From Vulcanococcus sp. (GTDB taxonomy: Bacteria > Cyanobacteriota > Cyanobacteriia > PCC-6307 > Cyanobiaceae): 64,000 bases of DNA. The stretch lies in assembly GCA_019264575.1 (NCBI GenBank), contig JAHUZV010000017.1, positions 1-64,000 on the forward strand, read 5' to 3'. Shown here one piece after another: positions 7,840 to 18,938 of the stretch; within the stretch, counting starts at the first letter, position 1, and every line of letters starts with the position of its first letter. The notes beneath the pieces were generated by a model. That model was not told where the DNA came from. It was given only the letters and a program-made list of their open reading frames with translations, and did not search any database. The translations under genes were made by a program, and so were the position numbers.

Positions 7840-9083
7840 ATCAAACCGCCAAGGGCTGTGAGCAGCCGGTGAGCAAGAGGCAACTTGCCCATCGGCTCCA
7901 ACCGTTCCACAGCATCACCAGGCCCGACCAACCAACCCTGATTGGTGGCGCTGCCAAAGCCGGCATCGGCCTGATCGATTGGATTGGCAAAGAGGAGATC
8001 GCAACCCTTGCGCGCGAATTTCGCTTGCGCTTGGGGCAACACATCGCCGCTCTGGGCGGCGAAACCAAGGATGCGCTGGCCCGCCGGCCGGCGGCTCACC
8101 AACTCCACCAATAGATCGGGCACCGGCTCCCAAGCCGCGGCCATGGAGGCCGACTTCTCGGGTTTGTGGCTAAGGCTGACAGCCGGCCGATGATCAGCCA
8201 CGGCCGCAGCCATGGCGATGGCATCCATCTGAGGCTGCAGCTGCTGCAACAGCTGCTGGAGCTCAGCTCCCGTGTCAATGGAATGGCAGTTCAGGCCCTC
8301 CAGCCAGGCGGGATCGAGCTGGAGTGGCCCATGCACCAGATCCACCTGCGCGCCACGCAAGCGGGCCGCTTGAGCCAGCAGCACCCCCATCCGGCCCGTA
8401 CTGGGATTGCTGATGCAGCGGGCTGGATCGAGCCATTCGCGGGTCGGGCCCGCACTCACCAGCAAGCGGCGGCCCTGCCAATCGCGCCGCCACCCCCAGC
8501 TGGCGAGGCTTTCCAGCGCCAACAGCAACAGCTCCGGCTCCGCCATCCGCCCTGAGCCCTGGCGATCACAGGCCAGCAACCCCTCCGCCGGGCCCAAGGG
8601 CAACACCCGCTCAAACGCCTGCAACTGCACCCAGTTAGCCCGCACACCGGGCGCACCCCACATCGCCGTGTTCATCGCGGCTGCGGCCAGCACCGGCGCT
8701 TCGGTGGCCAGCAACGTGGAGGCCAGGAGGGTGTCGCCAAGGCCATGCACCCAGCGCCCCAGGGTGGTTGCACTCAGCGGCGCCAGGAGCACCAGTTCCG
8801 CCCACTCCGCCAACTCCACATGCAGCGGCCGCGGAGCGGTGTGGCTCCATTGGTCGGCGTCGAGAAAGCAACGCTCACGGCTGAGGCTGGCCAGCGCCAC
8901 CGGGCTCACTAGTTGGGCCGCGCTGGGTGTGAGCACGCAGCGCACGTGAGCGCCGCGTTTGGCCAGGGCGCTCACCAGCAGCGGCAGCTTCACCGCCGCG
9001 ATGCTGCCGCTGATGCCCACCAAGATGCGGCGGCCCGCCAGTGGATCCAATGCAACAGCCGGAGCGGGCTGCTCAGTCTTCAT
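7836..9083 (-). CDS. coaBC: Bifunctional phosphopantothenoylcysteine decarboxylase / phosphopantothenate-cysteine ligase
   Basis: Two steps of coenzyme A synthesis. The N-terminal flavin-dependent CoaC half shows GISGSIAAVKLP and AAMNTAMW (family PxMNxxMW). The C-terminal CoaB half begins around LLVSAGPTREWLDP and carries ISNPSTGRMG and the DLLFANP segment. The start is placed at the ATG at 9083 (MKTEQPAPAVALDPLAGRRILVG), giving 415 residues; the upstream in-frame extension overlaps the DUF2555-type gene in another frame. The 11-bp overlap with that upstream gene suggests one transcript. Confidence 0.94.
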   Translation of the reverse strand: MKTEQPAPAVALDPLAGRRILVGISGSIAAVKLPLLVSALAKRGAHVRCVLTPSAAQLVSPVALASLSRERCFLDADQWSHTAPRPLHVELAEWAELVLLAPLSATTLGRWVHGLGDTLLASTLLATEAPVLAAAAMNTAMWGAPGVRANWVQLQAFERVLPLGPAEGLLACDRQGSGRMAEPELLLLALESLASWGWRRDWQGRRLLVSAGPTREWLDPARCISNPSTGRMGVLLAQAARLRGAQVDLVHGPLQLDPAWLEGLNCHSIDTGAELQQLLQQLQPQMDAIAMAAAVADHRPAVSLSHKPEKSASMAAAWEPVPDLLVELVSRRPAGQRILGFAAQSGDVLPQAQAKFARKGCDLLFANPIDQADAGFGSATNQGWLVGPGDAVERLEPMGKLPLAHRLLTALGGLI

Positions 9084-9288
9084 CGAAGGGTTCCTGATCC
9101 ACCAAATGCACGTAGGGCCGCGCCAGCTCGGGGCGATGGATCGCCACGGCGCGCAGCAGGTGCCAGTCCTGCAGCCCTGCGAAGGGGCTGGGGTAGTCGT
9201 CCTCCTCGAGACGCCGAGCCAGCGCCGCCACCGCCTCCTCATCGAGGGAGGCAAGCAGCTCGGGCGTGATGGCAGCGCTCTGGGTCAT
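9073..9288 (-). CDS. DUF2555-like small cyanobacterial protein
   Basis: A 71-residue acidic protein with start ATG at 9288 (MTQSAAITPELLASLDEEAV). The pattern ALARRLEEDDYPSPFAGLQDWH followed by RPELARPYVHL matches what I recall of the DUF2555 family found in cyanobacteria and plastids. Function is unknown. It overlaps the coaBC start by 11 bp, so translation is probably coupled. Confidence 0.78.
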   Translation of the reverse strand: MTQSAAITPELLASLDEEAVAALARRLEEDDYPSPFAGLQDWHLLRAVAIHRPELARPYVHLVDQEPFDED

Positions 9289-9366
9289 GGGGGGAGGGGA
9301 ACAGGGCGGCAACGCCACCTGCAAAGACTGATAAGTTCTCGCCACAGCCCCCAGCGGGGCCTGCAA

Positions 9367-9439
9367 GGGGAATTAGCTCAGCTGGTAGAGCGCTGCGATC
9401 GCACCGCAGAGGTCAGGGGTTCGAGTCCCCTATTCTCCA
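9367..9439 (+). tRNA. tRNA-Ala (anticodon CGC)
   Basis: A 73-nt cloverleaf folds fully: acceptor GGGGAAT/ATTCTCC with the G3-U70 pair that identifies alanine tRNA, D arm GCTC/GAGC, anticodon stem CTGCG/CGCAG with loop ATCGCAC, T arm with GTTCGAG, and discriminator A. Anticodon CGC is at 9400-9402. CCA is not encoded. The anticodon arm contains the HIP1 octamer GCGATCGC (9395-9402). Confidence 0.95.
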
Positions 9440-9469
9440 TCCACCTCAAGAGGCCTGGCAGCGGCAGCG

Positions 9470-9631
9470 ATGAACTGGAGCCCTGACGCTGAAGCCAAGC
9501 TCAAGGAAATTCCGTTTTTTGTGCGCCCGGCTGTGCGCAAGCGCATCGAATCCCTGGCTGGCGAGGCCGGCCGCGATGCGATCGATCTAGCCTTTTATGA
9601 AGAGGCCAAAGCGCAGTTCGGCCAGAAGTAA
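9470..9631 (+). CDS. Stand-alone PCP_red-domain small protein, 53 aa
   Basis: ATG at 9470 opens a 53-codon frame starting MNWSPDAEAKLKEIPFFV and containing RPAVRKRIESLAGEAG and a C-terminal acidic helix. This closely resembles the PCP_red domain found at the C-terminus of ChlB/BchB, the light-independent protochlorophyllide reductase subunit, and as short free-standing proteins in cyanobacteria. It lies 30 bp after tRNA-Ala. A role in chlorophyll synthesis is inference from the family; the free-standing form has no role I can state. Confidence 0.8.
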   Translation: MNWSPDAEAKLKEIPFFVRPAVRKRIESLAGEAGRDAIDLAFYEEAKAQFGQK

Positions 9632-9747
9632 GGCTTGGCGGGCAGCGGCTGAATCGTTGTGGGATTCGAGGCGCTGACCATGGCCTGGTCTCTGCTAGAG
9701 GGGCGATGCGGTAAAAGGGACACATCAGTCCGTCCCCGGTCGAACGC

Positions 9748-9945
9748 ATGTCGCAGTCGAAGCGCGAGCAGGTGGTGAGCCATCTGCGCTACATCCGCCA
9801 GGAACTGCGCGAGATGCACCAGGGTGTGATGGACGACGGCCTGCTGCCGGAAGCCGGTGAGGTGCGCGGTGTGATGGCCCAGATGGAAGCCCTACTCGAG
9901 CTGCTTGAAGGCAAAGGCTCCCGCAAGAAGGATTCCGACGGCTGA
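9748..9945 (+). CDS. Conserved hypothetical protein, 65 aa
   Basis: The protein begins MSQSKREQVVSHLRYIRQEL and is predicted as two amphipathic helices (residues about 4-28 and 36-54) ending in a Lys-rich tail KGSRKKDSDG. No domain recognised. It starts 116 bp after the PCP_red gene and ends 7 bp before the TTG start of the ycf20 gene, so the two are probably translated from one message. Confidence 0.65.
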   Translation: MSQSKREQVVSHLRYIRQELREMHQGVMDDGLLPEAGEVRGVMAQMEALLELLEGKGSRKKDSDG

Positions 9946-9952
9946 GCGCTGA

Positions 9953-10300
9953 TTGAGCAGCTCCCGCCCACTGCAGCGCACCCGGCTTCAGCAGAGCCTC
10001 GGTGGAGCCTGGCCCAGGCTGGAGCAGTGGGCCCGGAACCCTTGGCGGCGGCTTTCTTTGCTGCTGATCGTGCTCCTTAGCACGTTTTTTCTTGGCAACG
10101 CGGTGGGCACGATCATTGGCGCGCGGGCGTTCCTGGATCCGCCGGCGGCACTGATCTGCGTGGTGCTGATCGAAATCGCCATCCGCGCCCGCAAACCGCT
10201 GTTGCGCCTCCCGGGCGACCGGTTGGGCCTGCAGCTGCTCGATATGACGCGCATCGGCTTCTGCTACGGGCTGCTGCTCGAAGGCTTCAAGCTGCTCTGA
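9953..10300 (+). CDS. ycf20: Ycf20-like membrane protein (DUF565)
   Basis: A 115-residue protein with two or three hydrophobic segments (about 33-52, 62-78 and a weaker C-terminal one). The GNAVGTIIGARAFLDPPAAL stretch and the following ARKPLLR match the Ycf20/DUF565 family of cyanobacteria and plastids. In plants and algae Ycf20-like proteins have been linked to non-photochemical quenching; the cyanobacterial role is unclear. The only in-frame start upstream of the conserved part is TTG at 9953, 7 bp after the preceding stop. Confidence 0.82.
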   Translation: MSSSRPLQRTRLQQSLGGAWPRLEQWARNPWRRLSLLLIVLLSTFFLGNAVGTIIGARAFLDPPAALICVVLIEIAIRARKPLLRLPGDRLGLQLLDMTRIGFCYGLLLEGFKLL

Positions 10301-10315
10301 AGGGCAGAGCCCGCC

Positions 10316-11326
10316 TCAGCTAGCTGCCATCAAATACAACAGGGCCATCCGCACGGCGATGCCGTTGGTTACTTGCTGTTCCACCAGCGAACGCTGCAGA
10401 TCATCGAGCAGCGCACCGCTCATCTCCACGCCTCGGTTCACCGGGCCTGGATGCAGCACAGGTACTCCAGGAGCGCACATTTGTAAGCGCTCATGGGTAA
10501 TGCCATAGGCCCGGTGGTAGCTCTCCAGGCTGGTGAGCAGGTTCTGGTTCATGCGCTCCTGCTGGAGCCGCAGGGTCATCACCGCATCGGCGCCATCGAG
10601 CGCACGGTTCAGGTCGCGTTCCACGCGGATGGCCGAACGTTGGCCCACTGGGTCCACCGCCTGGCCGGGGGGTGGCGCTGCCACGAACTGCGAAAAGGCC
10701 TCGGGCAGCAGCGTGGGCGGCCCGCAGAGCACCACTTCCGCTCCGCAGGCCGTGAGCGCCCAGAGGTTGGAGCGTGCTACGCGGGAATGAAGAATGTCGC
10801 CCACGATCGCGATGCGCCGGCCGCGGAGGGCCTCCGGCGTGGGGGCCTCGGGAGCGAAATGGCGCGCCAGGGTGAACAGATCGAGCAGCCCCTGGCTGGG
10901 ATGGCTGTGCAGACCATCGCCGCCGTTGAGCACGGCCACCCGATCACCGCTGGCATCGAGATCCCGGGCCAGAGCCGCGGGCACGCCGGTGCAGCGGTGA
11001 CGCACCACCAGCAGATCGGCGCCCATGGCCACATAGGTGCGCACCGTGTCGAGCAGGCTTTCGCCTTTGCTCAGTGAGCTCGACGACGGCGAAAAGCTCT
11101 GCACATCCGCCGACAACCGCTTGGCCGCCAGCTCAAAACTGCTGCGGGTGCGGGTGCTGGGCTCAAAAAACAGGGTGGTGACCAGGCGGCCCTGCAGCGC
11201 CGGCAGCTTGCGGGCGCCGGAACTCGGCATCACGCGGAAGCGCTGGGCCAACTCCAGAACCGTGGCGTAATCATCGAGCGAGAAGGCCGCCAGATCCAAC
11301 ACATGGCGGTGGGTCCAGTCGCTCAA
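10316..11326 (-). CDS. pyrB: Aspartate carbamoyltransferase catalytic subunit
   Basis: Forms carbamoyl-aspartate, the committed step of pyrimidine synthesis. The carbamoyl-phosphate site [13 protein letters not shown] (near residue 52), the [13 protein letters not shown] loop and [16 protein letters not shown] are all present, as is [10 protein letters not shown] late in the protein. Length 336 is usual. The gene follows the DNA glycosylase by 26 bp on the same strand. No pyrI regulatory subunit gene is nearby, as normal in cyanobacteria. Confidence 0.96.
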   Translation of the reverse strand: MSDWTHRHVLDLAAFSLDDYATVLELAQRFRVMPSSGARKLPALQGRLVTTLFFEPSTRTRSSFELAAKRLSADVQSFSPSSSSLSKGESLLDTVRTYVAMGADLLVVRHRCTGVPAALARDLDASGDRVAVLNGGDGLHSHPSQGLLDLFTLARHFAPEAPTPEALRGRRIAIVGDILHSRVARSNLWALTACGAEVVLCGPPTLLPEAFSQFVAAPPPGQAVDPVGQRSAIRVERDLNRALDGADAVMTLRLQQERMNQNLLTSLESYHRAYGITHERLQMCAPGVPVLHPGPVNRGVEMSGALLDDLQRSLVEQQVTNGIAVRMALLYLMAAS

Positions 11327-11352
11327 GGTGGGCTGCGAGAGACAACCTCAGG

Positions 11353-12012
11353 CTAGAAGCCAATCGGCAACGCGGCCACGCCGAGAGCGTCCGCCCTGGC
11401 CGGCGTGCGATCCCCCCGAGCCCGCTTGCTCACGCTGCGGCTGGCGCGCAGATACCAGCGCCAGGGGAGGTTTTGCCCCTGGCTGATGCCGATGCGGGTG
11501 GTCTGCATCAGATCGCCGGGGCCGATCGCCGCCCAGCCCGGAAGTCTGGCGGCCAGCCACAGGCCTGCCTCTGGATCCACAGGCTGAGCATCGCGGCGGC
11601 CATCGATGCCGAAGCGCCGTGCCAACAACGCCGGACCTGCCGCCACCCGCTCAGGCTCATCGGGCAGAGCCAAAGCCCTGAGCAATACCCCGTTGGCCCA
11701 ATCCGCACGGTGCGTCACCACGTTCACACAGTGGTGAATGCCATAGCTCACATACACATAGAAACGCCCAGGCTCTCCAAAGAGGGTTTCGTTGCTGGGT
11801 GAGCGGCGGCGGTAGCCGTGGCAGGCAGGGTCGTCTTGGGAATACGCCTCGGTTTCCACAATCACGCCCCACAGCAGCTCGCCACCTTCTTGGCGTTTCA
11901 CCAGCAGGCAACCGATCAGCTCGGGGGCGACGACCTCAGCGGAGCGGGCGAAGAAGGATTGAGGGAGGGCTGCCGGCCACAAATGCCTTTGCTCTTGATC
12001 ACACGCCAACAC
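11353..12012 (-). CDS. mpg: 3-methyladenine DNA glycosylase (AAG/MPG family)
   Basis: Excises alkylated purines, starting base-excision repair. The 219-residue protein shows the family path: [19 protein letters not shown], the catalytic glutamate in [27 protein letters not shown], and [14 protein letters not shown]. The start ATG at 12012 leaves a 17-residue lead before the conserved region. It is upstream of pyrB on the same strand, a pairing without obvious shared function. Confidence 0.93.
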   Translation of the reverse strand: MLACDQEQRHLWPAALPQSFFARSAEVVAPELIGCLLVKRQEGGELLWGVIVETEAYSQDDPACHGYRRRSPSNETLFGEPGRFYVYVSYGIHHCVNVVTHRADWANGVLLRALALPDEPERVAAGPALLARRFGIDGRRDAQPVDPEAGLWLAARLPGWAAIGPGDLMQTTRIGISQGQNLPWRWYLRASRSVSKRARGDRTPARADALGVAALPIGF

Positions 12013-12070
12013 AACCGCTCCCCGCCACGAGGAAACTCCAGCAGACTGGCCACATCACGGCAACCGATCA

Positions 12071-12211
12071 ATGGATCACAGCTCCGGCTTCACCCTGGCC
12101 ACCGTGCTGATCGGCGGCAGCGGCCTGTTCGTGCTCGCCACGCTGTTCTTTGGCACCAAGGGCGGCTACTACGACACCGATCAATACGACGGCAACGGCA
12201 CCGCCCACTGA
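12071..12211 (+). CDS. Single-span small membrane protein, 46 aa (NdhP-like?)
   Basis: ATG at 12071 opens a 46-codon frame. One membrane helix (about residues 7-28, TLATVLIGGSGLFVLATLFF) is followed by a short hydrophilic tail rich in Gly, Tyr and Asp ending GNGTAH. Size and topology resemble small subunits of photosynthetic complexes, especially the NDH-1 subunit NdhP; this is from memory of family shape and is not firm. It is divergent from mpg (58 bp) and convergent with the gene at 12220. Confidence 0.68.
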   Translation: MDHSSGFTLATVLIGGSGLFVLATLFFGTKGGYYDTDQYDGNGTAH

Positions 12212-12219
12212 GCCCAGCT

Positions 12220-12519
12220 TCAGCCCTGACTCGGTAGCTGTTCAGACTCAGGGCAATCGCCTGTGACTTCAATGTCTTCCGGCAGGGCGGAGCGGCTGAA
12301 GTAGGCCAGCCGCGTGCTCACCGCTCCGATCGAATCGAGGCGCACGCACTCCTCCCAGCTGTGGAGTTCGTCGTCGTCTTCGGCGTCATAGCGAAGGGTG
12401 ACGAGATCGCCCTCCAGCTCAACCACCAGCGCTTCTTCGATCCAGCGCTGCTGATCGCGCAGAAACACCCAAATGGGCCGTTGCTCGCACTGGAAGCGAT
12501 AAAGCTTGCGCTGCAGCAT
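12220..12519 (-). CDS. Conserved cyanobacterial hypothetical protein, 99 aa (DUF6679-like)
   Basis: The protein starts MLQRKLYRFQCEQRPIWVFL and has a compact beta-rich core with LRDQQRWIEEALVVELEGDL and SWEECVRLDSIGAV, then a variable acidic tail. I associate this pattern with the DUF6679 family of cyanobacteria but cannot confirm the number. Function unknown. It is divergent from the creatininase-like gene with 69 bp between starts. Confidence 0.72.
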   Translation of the reverse strand: MLQRKLYRFQCEQRPIWVFLRDQQRWIEEALVVELEGDLVTLRYDAEDDDELHSWEECVRLDSIGAVSTRLAYFSRSALPEDIEVTGDCPESEQLPSQG

Positions 12520-12556
12520 GGGGTGCCCTCAGGAACCACCTGAGCTCGATCCTAGG

Positions 12557-12562
12557 GATACT
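12557..12562 (+). promoter_or_regulatory. Candidate -10 box (GATACT) for the creatininase-like gene
   Basis: GATACT lies 32 bp before the GTG start at 12589. The surrounding decamer GATACTGAGC (12557-12566) recurs at 33183-33192 before another GTG-start gene, supporting a promoter element. No clear -35 box was seen. Confidence 0.35.
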
Positions 12563-12588
12563 GAGCCGATCTGAGCTGATCTGCCGTC

Positions 12589-13365
12589 GTGGTTGCCACC
12601 AGTGCTGAAGAGATCCGGCTGCAACTGCGCAGCTGGCCGGAGGTGGAGGCCTATCTGCAGCGCTGCAAGGGTGTGATCGTGCCGCTCGGCTCCACCGAGC
12701 AGCATGGTCCCACCGGCGCCATCGGCACCGATGCCCTCACCGCCGAAGCCGTGGCCCTGGAAGTGGGGCGCCGCAGCGGTGTGCTCGTCACCCCCGCCCA
12801 GGCCTTCGGCATGGCCGAACACCACCTGGGCTTTGCCGGCACGATGAGCCTCCAGCCCTCCACGCTGCTGGCGGTGATGCACGACCTGGTGCTCTCCCTG
12901 GCTCGCCATGGCTTCGAGCGCATCTATGTGATCAATGGACACGGCGGCAACATCGCCACCACCAAGGCCGCCTTCGCCCAGGCCTATGGCACCGCCGCCA
13001 GCCGCGGCCTGGCCAGCGCCGCCAACCTGCGCTGCAAGCTCGCCAACTGGTTCATGGCGCCGGAAGCGATGGGGCTGGCGCGGGAGCTCTACGGCGACAA
13101 GGAAGGGCACCACGCCACACCGAGCGAGATCGCGATCACCCTGGCGCTGGAGCCAACCCTGCAGAGCAAGCAGCGGCCTCTGCCGGAGCCAGCGCCGGCC
13201 GGTCCGATTCACGGCCCCGATGATTTCCGGCGCCGCCACCCCGATGGACGCATGGGTTCTGACCCATCGCTCGCCACCGCCGACCACGGCCATCGCTTCT
13301 TGGATGTGGCGGCCACAGCCCTCAGCGCCGATCTGCAACGCTTCCTCGAGGAGCCCTCCAGCTAG
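12589..13365 (+). CDS. Creatininase-family amidohydrolase
   Basis: The 258-residue protein carries the metal-binding pattern of the creatininase family: PLGSTEQHGPTGAIGTD (Glu, His, Asp ligands near residues 32-46), NGHGGN near 119, and GHHATPSE near 170. Known members hydrolyse creatinine, formamides or cyclic amides; this one's substrate cannot be told. Translation begins at GTG 12589. The stop lies 9 bp before gatC, so the two genes may be co-transcribed. Confidence 0.88.
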   Translation: MVATSAEEIRLQLRSWPEVEAYLQRCKGVIVPLGSTEQHGPTGAIGTDALTAEAVALEVGRRSGVLVTPAQAFGMAEHHLGFAGTMSLQPSTLLAVMHDLVLSLARHGFERIYVINGHGGNIATTKAAFAQAYGTAASRGLASAANLRCKLANWFMAPEAMGLARELYGDKEGHHATPSEIAITLALEPTLQSKQRPLPEPAPAGPIHGPDDFRRRHPDGRMGSDPSLATADHGHRFLDVAATALSADLQRFLEEPSS

Positions 13366-13374
13366 GTTCTGCCC

Positions 13375-13668
13375 ATGAGCAACATCAGCGCCGACGACGT
13401 CCGCAAGGTGGCCAAGCTGGCCCGCCTCGAGCTGCCGGACGACAAGATCGCCACTTACACCACCCAGCTGGAGCGGATCCTCGACTACGTGGATCACCTC
13501 CAGGCCGTGGACACCGAAGGCGTTCCCCCCACCACCCGCGCCGTGGAAGTGGTGAACGTGACCCGCGACGACGTGGTGGTGCCGACCGAGGTGCGCGAAC
13601 AGCTGCTGGATGAAGCACCCCAGCGCGAAGGCGACTTCTTCCGCGTACCCAAGATCCTGGCCGACTGA
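13375..13668 (+). CDS. gatC: Aspartyl/glutamyl-tRNA amidotransferase subunit C
   Basis: Small subunit of the GatCAB complex that converts Glu-tRNA(Gln) and Asp-tRNA(Asn) to their amidated forms. The 97-residue protein shows the family pattern [15 protein letters not shown] at the N-terminus, the [19 protein letters not shown] helix and linker, and the C-terminal [11 protein letters not shown]. gatA and gatB are not in the window. Confidence 0.95.
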   Translation: MSNISADDVRKVAKLARLELPDDKIATYTTQLERILDYVDHLQAVDTEGVPPTTRAVEVVNVTRDDVVVPTEVREQLLDEAPQREGDFFRVPKILAD

Positions 13669-13673
13669 GCCAT

Positions 13674-13698
13674 CAAAAAGCCGGGCCAAGGCCCGGCT
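13674..13698 (-). terminator. Rho-independent terminator of crtR
   Basis: On the minus strand a 9-bp stem AGCCGGGCC/GGCCCGGCT is followed by TTTTT, 6 bp past the crtR stop. Read on the plus strand it lies just after gatC, but there it lacks a T-run. Confidence 0.87.
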
Positions 13699-13703
13699 AC
13701 GCA

Positions 13704-14729
13704 TCAACGCTTCGGTGAAACAGCGGTGCGGTGCAGCAGCGCCACCACATGACGCCGCGCTTTAAAGCTGGGCAGCAGCCCAGCAATCGGCCTCAGCTTG
13801 CTGCGGCGGCGCTTGTGGCTGCGCACGCCCAGAAGAATGTCGTAGATGAAATTGGTGAAATCGCCCTTGCTCTCAAACAAGCCAAGCCGCTGCGGCGAGC
13901 CTTTCGCATCCAGGATCGGTTTGGTGGCCTCATAAGCCGGTTTGTATTCAAACCAGGGAATCGACGGCCAGAGGTGATGAACCAGGTGATAGTTCTGACC
14001 CATGATCAACCAATTCATCAACCGCCCGGGGTAGATGCGGGCGTTGTGCCAACGGTTGCGCGACAGAAAAGGCCGGTGGGGCAGGTAATCAAAGAACAAG
14101 CCGAGGGTCACGCCCACCATCAGCGCCGGTGCAAACCAGCAGTTGAAGATGAAGTCGATGAAGCCGTATTTGATCCCCGCAGCCACAATCGCGAAGAAGA
14201 TGCCGCGGCCGAGCCCCCACTCGAGCAGCTCATAGCGGCGCCAGAGGCGGCGCTGGAAGAAGAAATATTCGTGATAGAAGAAGCGCGGAGCAATCAGCCA
14301 CAGCGGGCCGAAGGTGCTCACGATGTGATCCGGATCGTTCTTCGGATCGTTCACATGGGCGTGGTGCTGCAAGTGCACCCGCGTGAACACGGGAAAGCTG
14401 AAGCCCAGGAGCAGGGCAGCGCCATGCCCCATGAAGGCATTCCAGAAGCGATTGGGATGCGCTGCGTTATGGCAGGCGTCATGAATCACCGTGCCCTCGA
14501 GGTGGAGGGCCAGAAAACCGGTGGCCAGCAGCGGCAGCAGCGGCCACTGCCAGGCAAACCAGCCCGCAATCGTGATCCCGGCCAACACGTAGCCGCCCAG
14601 GAACAGAGCCACCGTGGGATTCCAGGCCGAAGGGGGGTCGAGGAACTCACGCGGCACGGCACTCACCGAGGCGCGTAGCTCCCGAGGGGACCCCTCCATC
14701 TCCGGTGACTGAACCAGAGCTTGCGTCAT
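13704..14729 (-). CDS. crtR: Beta-carotene hydroxylase CrtR
   Basis: Membrane di-iron enzyme that hydroxylates beta-ionone rings in zeaxanthin synthesis. Three histidine boxes are seen: HDACH, HLQHH and HLVHH, typical of the fatty-acid-desaturase-like superfamily, together with four hydrophobic stretches. The best start is the ATG at 14729 (MTQALVQSPEMEGS, 341 residues); another in-frame ATG at 14750 adds 7 residues. It ends at a terminator and is flanked upstream by tRNA-Leu. Confidence 0.94.
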   Translation of the reverse strand: MTQALVQSPEMEGSPRELRASVSAVPREFLDPPSAWNPTVALFLGGYVLAGITIAGWFAWQWPLLPLLATGFLALHLEGTVIHDACHNAAHPNRFWNAFMGHGAALLLGFSFPVFTRVHLQHHAHVNDPKNDPDHIVSTFGPLWLIAPRFFYHEYFFFQRRLWRRYELLEWGLGRGIFFAIVAAGIKYGFIDFIFNCWFAPALMVGVTLGLFFDYLPHRPFLSRNRWHNARIYPGRLMNWLIMGQNYHLVHHLWPSIPWFEYKPAYEATKPILDAKGSPQRLGLFESKGDFTNFIYDILLGVRSHKRRRSKLRPIAGLLPSFKARRHVVALLHRTAVSPKR

Positions 14730-14789
14730 TCCCTGGGCTGCACCGGCCAACGTTCAGGCCACCTTAGGAAGTTGAGGCCTTCACCCCGA

Positions 14790-14871
14790 TGCCCACCGGG
14801 GGACTTGAACCCCCACAGCCGAAGCCACTGGAACCTAAACCCAGCGCGTCTACCAATTCCGCCAGGTGGGC
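14790..14871 (-). tRNA. tRNA-Leu (anticodon UAG)
   Basis: An 82-nt class II tRNA: acceptor GCCCACC/GGTGGGC, D arm with AATTGGTAGA, anticodon stem CTGGG/TCCAG around loop TTTAGGT (anticodon TAG), long variable arm TGGCTTCGGCTG, T arm GGGGGTTCAAGTCCCCC and discriminator A. CCA is not encoded. Confidence 0.95.
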
Positions 14872-14922
14872 ATGGCGCGACTGTACGGATGCACCGAGAA
14901 TGCGGTCAATCTCGATCCGGTC

Positions 14923-15483
14923 ATGGTTGCCAGCCTCAGCGGAACGCTTGCCCTGGTGGTGGGCTTGGCCGTCCTGCTGCTGCCCCTGCTGGCGAGCGAG
15001 CTCTCGCGTCCCCGCGATGCCATGTGGGGCGCTGTGGTTCTCCTGCTGGGGCTCACCCTGGTCACCAGCGCCGACCGGCTCACGGGTTCGCCGATGCTCG
15101 CCGTGCTCTGCGGCGGTCTGCTGATTGGCCGTCTGGGGCTTGAGGTGCTGCAGCTGCGCTGGCGGGCACTCACCAGCGAAGAGCAGCAACGCCTGCTCTC
15201 GCTGGAGCGCTGGCAAACCAGCCTGAGTGAGCTGATGGTGAGCGTGGCCCGGGGCGTCGCTGTGGTGAGCGCTGCTTCTGGCACGGTGCTGGCCGCCCTG
15301 CAACGCGGTGGCGGCAGTAAGGGCAGCAGCGGCAAACGCTGGGTGCGTTCCGACGCCGCCGAATCCAAATATCCCCAGGCCAGCGGGGAGCCTGCCCCCA
15401 AGCCCAGCGAGCCCACGCCCGTGGTGCACTCGTTCGCTGAAATCGATCAGCTGCTCCAGAGCGCCGTCAGCCAAGCGGGATAA
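14923..15483 (+). CDS. Ycf66-like membrane protein
   Basis: From ATG 14923 the 186-residue protein has three closely packed hydrophobic segments in its first 80 residues (LALVVGLAVLLLPLLA, AVVLLLGLTLVTSA, MLAVLCGGLLIGRLGLEVL), followed by a hydrophilic helical linker and a Pro/Ala-rich C-terminus ending in HSFAEIDQLLQSAV. The N-terminal layout resembles Ycf66 of cyanobacteria and plastids, function unknown. An upstream start at 14866 overlaps tRNA-Leu and is rejected. ileS begins 24 bp downstream. Confidence 0.72.
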   Translation: MVASLSGTLALVVGLAVLLLPLLASELSRPRDAMWGAVVLLLGLTLVTSADRLTGSPMLAVLCGGLLIGRLGLEVLQLRWRALTSEEQQRLLSLERWQTSLSELMVSVARGVAVVSAASGTVLAALQRGGGSKGSSGKRWVRSDAAESKYPQASGEPAPKPSEPTPVVHSFAEIDQLLQSAVSQAG

Positions 15484-15507
15484 TCGGCCTTTGCTGCCCC
15501 CGGCGCC

Positions 15508-18441
<2,934 letters not shown>

Positions 18442-18448
18442 TCACAGC

Positions 18449-18934
18449 GTGCACCTGATCGAGCAACTGCAGCTCTCCCCGCATACGGAGGGAGGCCACT
18501 TCCGCGAAACCTACCGGGCCAGCCAAACGGTGCCCACACCGCGCGGCCCCCGGCCGGCCAGCACAGCCATCTTGTTTCTGCTGCAAGCCGGTGAGCGCTC
18601 CCACTGGCATCGCCTCCACTCCGACGAGGCGTGGCATTCCCATGCCGGTGGTGGACTTTTGGTGCACGAGCTCAGCCCCAGCGGTGTGGCCCAAACCACG
18701 CGATTGGGGATGGAGCTCAGCCGCGGCGAACACCCCCAACACGTGGTGCCCGCCGGCCACTGGTTTGCGGCCGAACCGGCCAGCGGCGGCGCCTGGAGCC
18801 TGGTGAGCTGCACTGTGGCTCCTGGCTTCGATTTCGCCGATTTCGAGCTGGCCACCCCCGATCAGCTCGCTGCCCACGATGCCGCGCTCACTGAGCTCTG
18901 CGGCGACTGGCGGCGGTTCTGCAGCCAGAGCTGA
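18449..18934 (+). CDS. Cupin-fold protein, DUF985 family
   Basis: GTG at 18449 yields 161 residues. The pattern LSPHTEGGHFRETYRA, the ILFLLQAGERSHWHRLHSDEAWH block and the HWFAAEP and SWSLVSCTVAPGFDF-type end match the DUF985 cupins (yeast YML079w-like), a family of unknown function with a sugar-epimerase-like barrel. The upstream part of the open frame lies inside ileS and is not coding. Probably co-transcribed with ileS. Confidence 0.88.
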   Translation: MHLIEQLQLSPHTEGGHFRETYRASQTVPTPRGPRPASTAILFLLQAGERSHWHRLHSDEAWHSHAGGGLLVHELSPSGVAQTTRLGMELSRGEHPQHVVPAGHWFAAEPASGGAWSLVSCTVAPGFDFADFELATPDQLAAHDAALTELCGDWRRFCSQS

Positions 18935-18938
18935 AGGC

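Noticed and set aside
14866..14922. Longer N-terminus for the Ycf66-like protein starting at 14866
   Set aside because: It would overlap the opposite-strand tRNA-Leu and the extra residues show no hydrophobic or family pattern; ATG 14923 fits.
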